Source: Dehalococcoidia bacterium
GTDB taxonomy: Bacteria > Chloroflexota > Dehalococcoidia > SAR202 > UBA11138
NCBI GenBank assembly: GCA_012270625.1
Contig: JAAXHZ010000070.1
Coordinates: 1 to 6,818 of the forward strand
Direction: 5' to 3'
DNA: 6,818 bases
A model generated the notes under the pieces. That model searched no databases. It worked only from the letters and a program-made list of their open reading frames with translations, and had not been told where the DNA came from. Positions 1-4,858 of this stretch are shown here, in pieces. How positions within the stretch are numbered: position 1 is the stretch's first letter; each line of letters begins with the position of its first letter. The position numbers and the translations under genes are program-made.

Positions 1-199
1 GAGTTCGGGCAACATCGGTCACTGCTGTGGAGCGGCGCGGAGCGGTCCGACCACTCCACCCAATCCACATCCCGCCGGTCTCGACCAGAGAGGCCCGAAC
101 GGCGCTGACCAGTCCGCCAACCGCCCCCGCTCCTCTGCCCGATGGGTCAAGATCAGAGGCTGACGGGACGCGGTTGGATACCATTACGAGACGGCCCAT
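1..199 (-). CDS. otsA: Trehalose-6-phosphate synthase (GT20), N-terminal part, cut by window edge
   Basis: An open minus-strand frame begins with ATG at 199 and is still open at base 1 (66 residues visible). It starts with a beta-strand plus the SNR loop (LVMVSNRVP, residues 4-12), continues through a glycine-rich loop (AGAVGGLVSAV, 24-34), and reaches GGMWIGWSG (42-50). This order (VVSNR, then GGL, then GGxWxGWSG) is the diagnostic N-terminus of GT20 trehalose-6-phosphate synthases, where these loops contact glucose-6-phosphate and UDP-glucose. The family makes trehalose-6-phosphate from UDP-glucose and glucose-6-phosphate in the cytoplasm, for osmoprotection and stress tolerance. An in-frame stop at 218-220 limits the start. 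ATG 199 is preferred over the in-frame ATG at 184, which would delete half of the first strand. A GGTGG lies about 8 bases upstream. Glucosylglycerol-phosphate synthase is a related alternative that cannot be excluded from this fragment. Confidence 0.85.
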   Translation of the reverse strand, partial: MGRLVMVSNRVPSASDLDPSGRGAGAVGGLVSAVRASLVETGGMWIGWSGRTAPRRSTAVTDVART

Positions 200-293
200 A
201 TGATTAACCACCGCTCCTCAGATTTTCACTGAAAGAGTACCTGTGTGCCCGATGTCCGTTGGTGTTGTGTGCGCAGAGGCACATCTCTACTAC

Positions 294-299
294 ATTATA
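294..299 (-). promoter_or_regulatory. Candidate -10 element of the otsA promoter
   Basis: Read on the minus strand this is a perfect TATAAT. The predicted transcript would start near 287 and give an otsA leader of about 88 bases. The bases where a -35 would lie (about 317-322) do not resemble TTGACA, so the call rests on the -10 alone. It sits back-to-back with the plus-strand promoter at 323-351, so its -35 region abuts that promoter's -35. Confidence 0.4.
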
Positions 300-322
300 T
301 GACAGAACGTGTGTGCGTGATG

Positions 323-351
323 TTGAAGCGATATTAGGCCCATGTTATACT
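323..351 (+). promoter_or_regulatory. Strong extended -10 promoter driving the structured RNA and/or the thiF-like operon
   Basis: TTGAAG (323-328) is separated by exactly 17 bases from TATACT (346-351), and the -10 is preceded by TGT, giving the extended TGnTATACT form. This is the best sigma70-type promoter in the window. Transcription would begin near A358. No protein gene with a ribosome binding site follows until 652, so the first product is a long untranslated RNA. Confidence 0.65.
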
Positions 352-357
352 TGCGGC

Positions 358-574
358 AGCTACAGATCGCTCATCTACGAGGGAAACAACAGCCTTGTCC
401 CGGTACGTTTCAGCTACATGCACTTGTCGCAGCACCCGTCTCCGCGCTCGGCGTTCAGACAGGGTGGCTGCATACCGGTAGCTAGCTGGCGGCCACGGCC
501 ATCCACGGGATGGCCCCGCTCAAAATTGGCCTCCAAAGTCAACGCCTTGCGTTCGACACGGGAGGCTTTTATTT
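358..574 (+). ncRNA. Structured RNA of about 217 nt: stand-alone ncRNA or attenuator leader of the thiF-like operon
   Basis: Between the predicted start (about 358) and the terminator (574) four helices can be drawn by hand. (1) GGG-aa-ACAA (381-389) pairs with TTGTCCC (395-401) around loop CAGCC. (2) A long arm: AGCTACATGCA (412-422) pairs with TGCAT (469-473) and GTAGCT (478-483) across a 4-base bulge, and is continued inside by CACCCGTCT (433-441) with AGAC-a-GGGTG (457-466). (3) GGCCATCC (497-504) pairs perfectly with GGATGGCC (508-515) around ACG, lengthened by 488-492 with 516-520. (4) The terminator at 529-566. I do not recognise this as 6S, tmRNA, RNase P, SRP RNA or a named riboswitch. 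If transcription reads through, the same RNA is the 5' leader of the ThiF-like gene, which would suit attenuation by a ligand or protein. No compensatory-change evidence is available from one sequence. Confidence 0.55.
529..574 (+). terminator. Rho-independent-type terminator or attenuator upstream of the thiF-like gene
   Basis: Outer stem GCCTCC (529-534) pairs with GGAGGC (561-566). Inside it GTCAACGC (538-545) pairs with GCGTT-c-GAC (549-557) around a CTT loop. TTTTATTTT follows directly (567-575). The T-run is on the plus strand, so it ends transcripts from the promoter at 323-351. It lies 77 bases before the ATG of the ThiF-like gene and I see no strong second promoter between, so it may act as a conditional attenuator. 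Confidence 0.65.
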
Positions 575-651
575 TGCGCTGAAATTCCAGGACTTCGATC
601 GGCGTCTAGTACACAGTCAACATATCGGCAAATCAGATTCGGAGGTACGTA

Positions 652-1479
652 ATGACAACTACCACGGTTAGGCCCCTGACTCCCTACCAGGTGAGGAGGT
701 ACAGCCGCCACATCATCATGCCTCAGGTGGGCAGCGCCGGACAGCGAAAGCTAATCGACGCGAAGACGCTGATCGTCGGAGCGGGCGGTCTGGGGTCGCC
801 GATTGCGATCTACCTGACCCTCGCCGGAGTAGGGACGATAGGACTGGTAGATTTCGACACGGTTGACGTGACCAATCTTCAGCGCCAGGTACTCCACTAC
901 GACAGCGACATCGGCAAGCCGAAGGTGCAGTCGGCAATAGAGACTCTCAACGCCTACAACCCGGAGACCAATGTCGTAACGCACGAAGCGCCTCTCACCT
1001 CCGACAACGCGATGGAGATCATCGGAGACTACGACATCGTCATAAACGGCGCAGACAACTTCCCCGCGAGATACCTGGTGAACGACGCGGCGTACCTGTC
1101 CAACAAGCCCTTAGTTGACGGCAGCATCCTGCTGTTCGATGGCATGGCGACGGTGTTCCTGCCGGGCAGCGGCTGCTATCGGTGCTTGTTCCCGACACCT
1201 CCACCGCCGGGCGAGGTGCCGAGCTGCGCCGAGGCCGGCGTGCTTGGAATGCTCCCCGGAATGGTCGGCACGATCCAGGCGACTGAGACGGTCAAACTCA
1301 TCCTGGATATTGGCGACTCGCTTTCCGGCCGGCTGCTGCTGATCGACGCGCTCGAAATGGACTTCAGAAGCGTCAAGCTGCGACGCAACCCCGACTGTCC
1401 GCTGTGCGGCGACAACCCTACGGTCACTGAGCTGATCGACTACGTCCAGTTCTGCGGCGGGGCGCCGCTCACCGGATAG
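652..1479 (+). CDS. MoeB/ThiF/HesA-family E1-like adenylyltransferase (sulfur-carrier activating)
   Basis: 275 residues, the full length of the catalytic unit. Enzymes of this family use ATP to adenylate the C-terminal glycine of a ubiquitin-like sulfur carrier (MoaD, ThiS, CysO) for transfer of sulfur into molybdopterin, thiamin or cysteine. Visible in order: the N-terminal RYSRHIIMPQVG motif (16-27), the nucleotide loop GAGGLGSP (43-50), DFDTVDVTNLQRQ (67-79) with the acidic and Arg ATP residues, Lys89 in DIGKPK, Asp135 in NGADN, the CxxC zinc pairs Cys175/Cys178 and Cys249/Cys252, and the crossover-loop Cys192 in SCAEAGVLG. There is no C-terminal rhodanese domain as in MoeZ/MOCS3, but a separate rhodanese gene follows 81 bases later. 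GGAGGT (641-646) lies 5 bases before the ATG. All catalytic residues appear present. Which pathway it serves is open, because no carrier gene is in view. It could be MoeB, ThiF or a MoeB2-like enzyme. Confidence 0.93.
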   Translation: MTTTTVRPLTPYQVRRYSRHIIMPQVGSAGQRKLIDAKTLIVGAGGLGSPIAIYLTLAGVGTIGLVDFDTVDVTNLQRQVLHYDSDIGKPKVQSAIETLNAYNPETNVVTHEAPLTSDNAMEIIGDYDIVINGADNFPARYLVNDAAYLSNKPLVDGSILLFDGMATVFLPGSGCYRCLFPTPPPPGEVPSCAEAGVLGMLPGMVGTIQATETVKLILDIGDSLSGRLLLIDALEMDFRSVKLRRNPDCPLCGDNPTVTELIDYVQFCGGAPLTG

Positions 1480-1560
1480 GCCAAATTGGCGTGAGGTCTG
1501 GAGCAGCACACAGGTATCACAAACCAATACACTGAACACCCGACGAGGAGGACATCGACA

Positions 1561-2409
1561 ATGGCGGAGCAACCTGCACACCCCGAATCTATCGTTACGA
1601 CCGATTGGGTCGCTGACAACCTAGGCAACGACAACGTTCGGCTGATCGAAGTGGATGTGGACACGGCAGCATACGACCAGGGACACATTCCCGGGGCGGT
1701 CGGCTGGAACTGGACCTCCCAGCTCAACGACCAGCTCACCCGCGATATCCTGACACGCGAGCAGATGGAGAGTCTCCTGGGCGAGTCGGGAATCACCCCT
1801 GACACGACCGTGGTGCTATACGGCGACAACAACAACTGGTTCGCCACGTACGCCTTCTGGCAGATGCGGATGTACGGTCACAGTGACCTGAAAATCATGG
1901 ACGGCGGACGGCAGAAGTGGATCGACGAGGGGCGAGAGGTCACGACTGAAGTCACCTCGGTTGAGGCTGCTGCGTACTCTGCATCCAACCCCGATACTTC
2001 AATCCGTGCCACCAGGGACTACGTACTCAGCGTCGCGTCTACTGACAACAATACTGGTCTCGTGGACGTCCGCGCGCCCGATGAGTACAACGGAACTCTG
2101 CTGGCTCCGGCCAACCTGCCCCAAGAGGGATCGCAGCGCGGTGGGCACATACCGGGCGCAGCGAACATACCGTGGGCGTCGGCGGTCGCAGAGGACGGAA
2201 CGTTCAAGTCGGTTGAAGAACTCCGCGAGATCTACGAAGGCAAGGGAATCACCGGAGAGGGCGAGACCATCGCATACTGCCGCATCGGCGAGCGCAGCTC
2301 ACATACCTGGTTCGTTCTAAGCCAGATCCTGGGACACAGCAAGGTGCGGAATTACGACGGCTCGTGGACCGAGTACGGTTCCATCGTCGGGGCGCCAATC
2401 GAGAGGTAG
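1561..2409 (+). CDS. Thiosulfate sulfurtransferase, tandem rhodanese (mycobacterial CysA2/CysA3 type)
   Basis: 282 residues, the usual length of two-domain rhodaneses. The N-terminal domain (about 10-125) is structural: its former active site reads LYGDNNNWFAT (86-96), with no cysteine. The C-terminal domain (about 150-282) has LVDVRAPDEY (167-176), GGHIPGAANIPW (194-205) and the active loop starting at Cys240 in CRIGERSSHTWF (240-251), then NYDGSWTEYG (264-273). The CRIGERS loop and flanks are those of the mycobacterial CysA2/CysA3 thiosulfate sulfurtransferases as I remember them, rather than the CG(S/A)GVTA loop of mercaptopyruvate sulfurtransferases. It moves sulfane sulfur from thiosulfate to an acceptor through a Cys persulfide, in the cytoplasm (no signal peptide seen). 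AGGAGG (1546-1551) lies 9 bases before the ATG. The gene follows the E1-like gene by 81 bases with no terminator between, so it probably shares the operon and may donate sulfur to the activated carrier. Note that mycobacterial 'cysA2' is unrelated to the sulfate-transport cysA. Confidence 0.94.
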   Translation: MAEQPAHPESIVTTDWVADNLGNDNVRLIEVDVDTAAYDQGHIPGAVGWNWTSQLNDQLTRDILTREQMESLLGESGITPDTTVVLYGDNNNWFATYAFWQMRMYGHSDLKIMDGGRQKWIDEGREVTTEVTSVEAAAYSASNPDTSIRATRDYVLSVASTDNNTGLVDVRAPDEYNGTLLAPANLPQEGSQRGGHIPGAANIPWASAVAEDGTFKSVEELREIYEGKGITGEGETIAYCRIGERSSHTWFVLSQILGHSKVRNYDGSWTEYGSIVGAPIER

Positions 2410-2448
2410 ATACCCGGCGATTCAGCCAAGCATGGCCGTTTATCGAGT

Positions 2449-2473
2449 AGGGGCAGCTCTTGCGGCTGCCCCT
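2449..2473. terminator. Hairpin between convergent genes, likely bidirectional terminator
   Basis: AGGGGCAGC (2449-2457) pairs perfectly with GCTGCCCCT (2465-2473) around a 7-base loop. It sits in the 96-base gap between the ends of the rhodanese gene and amidohydrolase A, where both transcripts must stop. Neither side has a good U-tract (GTTCATT on the plus side), so termination may be only partly intrinsic. Confidence 0.6.
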
Positions 2474-2505
2474 GTTCATTCGATCAGCTTACTGTTTGGC
2501 GACCC

Positions 2506-3759
2506 TTAGACGAGCGCCTGCCTGTCCACGCGGTTTCCGGCGAGGTAAACGTCGGCTACGCTGCGGAGCGCGTTGATGTCCTGGTCGGGATTGCCGTTGA
2601 CGACCAGCACGTCCCCTTGCTTGCCCGGCTCCAGCGTACCCACCCACTCATCGACCCAGCATGATCGCGCCGCGTCCCTGGTGGCGGACACGATCGCCTG
2701 CATATTCGACATTCCGGCCATGGCATGAGCCTCGATTTCGGTCTGGAAGTCACCCATCTGGTAGAAGCCCCAAGCCGTATCGGATCCGGCCGACATGACG
2801 ACGCCTGCATCCACCATGCGCGCAACGTTGTCCATGCGCACTTCCGACGCCTGACGGCTGGCATCCAGGTCCGCCTGTTGCGACGGTGAGAGGTCTGGAG
2901 TGTTCTCCAACATGCGAATGCGAGTCAACCCTCCTCCGAGGGTGGGATTGACGAACACGCCCTGCTCGGCGATCCTCTCGGCGATCTCCGGACGATAGAC
3001 GTCGGATCCGTCGGCCTCCTTGTGGACGCCGTGTATGATCGTGTCTATGCCTGACGCAAGCACATTCACCATACCTTGGGACGACGCGCAGTGCGCGGCG
3101 GCGTGTTTGCCGAACTTGTGGGCCTCTTCGCAGATGGCGGTCAGCTCATCCACGTTGAAAGACGGACGCAAGGAGAAGCTGGTGCGCGTGCTTCCGCCGG
3201 TTGCGGTAATCTTGATGAAGTCGGCGCCTTCCTTGATGAGCTGACGGACGGCGGCGCGACACTCGTCCGGGCCAGTGGCCTGGATACCGAAGTAGCTCAG
3301 GTGGCCTCCGATGATCGCCACGGGTCTCCCGGAGAGTACCAGCCTCGGAGACGGCACTATACCCATCTCTACGGCATCGCGCAACAGGAAGGTCGTGCGG
3401 TTCTTCGCGCCGCAGTCGCGAACGGTGGTGACGCCAGAGTATAGGTGCCGTCTCACGTTCTGCGCCGCCTGGACAGTGAGTACCTCGTCGGGAAGGGTCA
3501 CAAGCTCATCGCCTGCGCGTCCGTCCCCGATTCCTATGAGATGGACGTGGCTGTCCACGAGTCCGGGCAGGATGGTGGCATCGCCATAGTCCACTTCACG
3601 AACGGCAGCCCCTTCGGGGACCTGAATCGTCTCATGCGTTCCAATCTGGCTGATGGTGTCGCCGTGAAGCAGGATTGCCGCCTGCTCAGCAACAGGTCCG
3701 CCGTTGCCGTCGATCAGTCTGGCGGCCTTCAGGATCGTGAATTCAGGACTGTCTGGCAT
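2506..3759 (-). CDS. Amidohydrolase A, imidazolonepropionase-like / prolidase-type metal-dependent hydrolase
   Basis: 417 residues, a complete TIM-barrel amidohydrolase (COG1228-like). The N-terminal composite beta domain (about 7-65) is followed by the strand-1 HxH at His71/His73 (DSHVHL), Lys183 in FIKITATGGS (the lysine normally carbamylated to bridge two metals), His223 (AAHC), His243 (IIHG) and Asp327 (AGSDTAW). The full binuclear ligand set is therefore present and the enzyme should be active. The tail GTLEPGKQGDVLVVNGNP (374-391) is the conserved strand returning to the beta domain. Characterised relatives include Xaa-Pro and Xaa-Arg dipeptidases and cyclic-amide hydrolases, so the substrate cannot be named. 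No signal peptide is seen. AGGAGG lies 7 bases before the ATG at 3759. It is last in a four-gene minus-strand series, 53 bases after the 123-aa gene, and is a close paralog of amidohydrolase B. Confidence 0.93.
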   Translation of the reverse strand: MPDSPEFTILKAARLIDGNGGPVAEQAAILLHGDTISQIGTHETIQVPEGAAVREVDYGDATILPGLVDSHVHLIGIGDGRAGDELVTLPDEVLTVQAAQNVRRHLYSGVTTVRDCGAKNRTTFLLRDAVEMGIVPSPRLVLSGRPVAIIGGHLSYFGIQATGPDECRAAVRQLIKEGADFIKITATGGSTRTSFSLRPSFNVDELTAICEEAHKFGKHAAAHCASSQGMVNVLASGIDTIIHGVHKEADGSDVYRPEIAERIAEQGVFVNPTLGGGLTRIRMLENTPDLSPSQQADLDASRQASEVRMDNVARMVDAGVVMSAGSDTAWGFYQMGDFQTEIEAHAMAGMSNMQAIVSATRDAARSCWVDEWVGTLEPGKQGDVLVVNGNPDQDINALRSVADVYLAGNRVDRQALV

Positions 3760-3783
3760 GAGTGATCCTCCTGGTAGTTTGGT

Positions 3784-3812
3784 TTTAAATCACGTCCAAG
3801 GCGGACGGGCAA
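3784..3812 (-). promoter_or_regulatory. Weak candidate promoter for amidohydrolase A
   Basis: On the minus strand TTGCCC (3812-3807) lies 17 bases from TTTAAA (3789-3784), each matching 4 of 6 consensus positions, just upstream of the ribosome binding site of amidohydrolase A. The spacer holds CGTCC-GCCTT-GGACG, a 5-bp hairpin that could also be a poor terminator for the preceding 123-aa gene. Either reading would let amidohydrolase A be transcribed separately from the low-GC module. Confidence 0.3.
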
Positions 3813-4184
3813 CTAGGTGCCTTTCCATCGCGCTCTCTTCTCTCTGTCCACTGCTTCAATGCTCATTTCGGACCGCTTCCTCCCCGCCAATAGACCTTTC
3901 TTCGCTATCTCAATATCATCAACCACGATCTGTTTCTCGATATCTATTCCACGTTCACGTAACGTACCCATCACCATCTGCTCTACCGCCTCGGTCACAT
4001 CCTCGGGCGTAGAATCTGACCTATCTCCGGCGACACTAAAGTGTAGCTGCGCGATCAGGTCCGCTCCGATGAAGTGGTCACCACTCTCTAATGCTTCCAA
4101 ATAGAGGCGCAAGTATGCCTCAGTAGCATCGCTCATCCTACCCTCGAGCATCAGATCCACGGGGTCAGGCTTCCTGCTATCCAC
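3813..4184 (-). CDS. Unknown 123-aa protein, translationally coupled partner of the PD-(D/E)XK-like gene
   Basis: I do not recognise this family. The protein starts with GTG at 4184, one base after the TGA of the upstream gene. Its ribosome binding site AGGAGG (4196-4191) lies inside that gene's last codons, 6 bases before the GTG, so the two are almost certainly translated together. The product has no signal peptide or membrane segment. Residues 15-50 look helical (DATEAYLRLYLEALESG, 19-35). A helix-prone stretch at 60-80 (PEDVTEAVEQMVMGTLRERG) leads into a short beta-like IEKQIVVDDIEIAKK (82-96), and the C-terminus is strongly basic (AVDREKRARWKGT, 111-123). A real gene is supported by the perfect ribosome binding site, the coupling and the opposite-strand frame being poor. 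It could be a cofactor, immunity or antitoxin-like partner of its neighbour, but that is inference from layout only. Confidence 0.75.
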   Translation of the reverse strand: MDSRKPDPVDLMLEGRMSDATEAYLRLYLEALESGDHFIGADLIAQLHFSVAGDRSDSTPEDVTEAVEQMVMGTLRERGIDIEKQIVVDDIEIAKKGLLAGRKRSEMSIEAVDREKRARWKGT

Positions 4185-4196
4185 ATCACACCTCCT
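4184..4196 (-). promoter_or_regulatory. Ribosome binding site that fixes the GTG start of the 123-aa gene
   Basis: AGGAGG (4196-4191) is spaced 6 bases from GTG at 4184 and overlaps the final codons and stop (4188-4186) of the upstream gene. An ATG two bases earlier (4186) is in another frame. This is the classical layout for translational coupling. Confidence 0.75.
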
Positions 4197-4839
4197 CTAG
4201 TACCAAGCTCGATAGAGCCACATCGGTGGGCCCAGCCACTTGGACCATTATCAATGCTACATAGTATGGTCTGGGACGAAGCTGCTTCGTAATCGCTAGT
4301 ACCCTAAGAAGCTTAATCATCTCTCCAGTTACTTTACTACGCACACTCCCCGATCTGCCCGTCGATTTTACTTCTACCAGTGCTAAGCGGCCACTTCGGC
4401 TATCATGGAACACCATATCAGGGGATACTCTCTGCGGGCGAGTAATCAGGTCCCAGTTGTAGTGGGTCTCACAGAACCAGCCGGCGAGAGCCTCAGCGGC
4501 GCTGGCCATGGCGGCAGCATTCAGGATTGGATAGCGTAGGGTATAGAGTAGAGGGCCAACTCGAGCCGACCTTGCTCCAACTCTGGCAAGTCGTTGAAAG
4601 AAAAGATCAACGTCGTTCCACGGTTCGGATGTCGTGACCTCTGTGTACTTATCAACGTACCACTGGAATCCTCGGTTCGCCGCTAGATCGGCCTTCCATT
4701 GCCATTGGTTTGGTGTTGAGAACCATGACGGGACATACTGTTCACGCAGTCTTGAAACGGTGTGAGTGTCCCTAGTCAATCCAACCTCATGAGCAGTCAC
4801 TGAGTGACGATACTCGGTTACGGAGACGTTCAGGATCAT
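4186..4839 (-). CDS. PD-(D/E)XK superfamily nuclease-like protein, function unknown
   Basis: 217 residues from the ATG at 4839. The frame stays open upstream to an ATG at 4932, but that start would overlap amidohydrolase B by 74 bases and adds residues with no domain character, so 4839 (20 bases past the B stop) is preferred. It has only a weak GGGA ribosome binding site. The second half carries a PD-(D/E)XK signature: Glu116 in a helix (ASAAEALAGWF), SPDMVF with Asp141 on a strand, then LALVEVKST with Glu156-Val157-Lys158, followed by a helix (MIKLLRVLAITKQ, 174-186) and a strand (YYVALIMVQV, 192-201). This Glu, PD, ExK, helix, strand order is that of restriction-endonuclease-like folds, which usually cut DNA with Mg2+, though some members are inactive. 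The first 100 residues are not recognised; Trp/Tyr-rich QWQWKADLAANRGFQWYV (45-62) could bind a target. Codons are A/T-richer than in the flanking genes, suggesting transfer. Confidence 0.75.
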   Translation of the reverse strand: MILNVSVTEYRHSVTAHEVGLTRDTHTVSRLREQYVPSWFSTPNQWQWKADLAANRGFQWYVDKYTEVTTSEPWNDVDLFFQRLARVGARSARVGPLLYTLRYPILNAAAMASAAEALAGWFCETHYNWDLITRPQRVSPDMVFHDSRSGRLALVEVKSTGRSGSVRSKVTGEMIKLLRVLAITKQLRPRPYYVALIMVQVAGPTDVALSSLVLEEV

Positions 4840-4858
4840 TCGATTATTCCCAACGGGT

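Noticed and set aside
461..477. AGGGTGG resembling the T-box antiterminator motif
   Set aside because: The rest of the conserved 14-base T-box (ACCGCG) is not present, no stem I with specifier loop is evident, and AGGGTG is used in the long arm of the structured RNA.
259..582. Plus-strand frame of 107 codons upstream of the ThiF-like gene
   Set aside because: It starts with TTG and has no ribosome binding site. Its composition is not protein-like, and it runs through the hairpins and into the terminator, so the region is better explained as RNA.
1111..1581. Minus-strand frame opposite the ThiF-like gene
   Set aside because: It is Arg-rich shadow translation of a fully motif-supported gene on the other strand.
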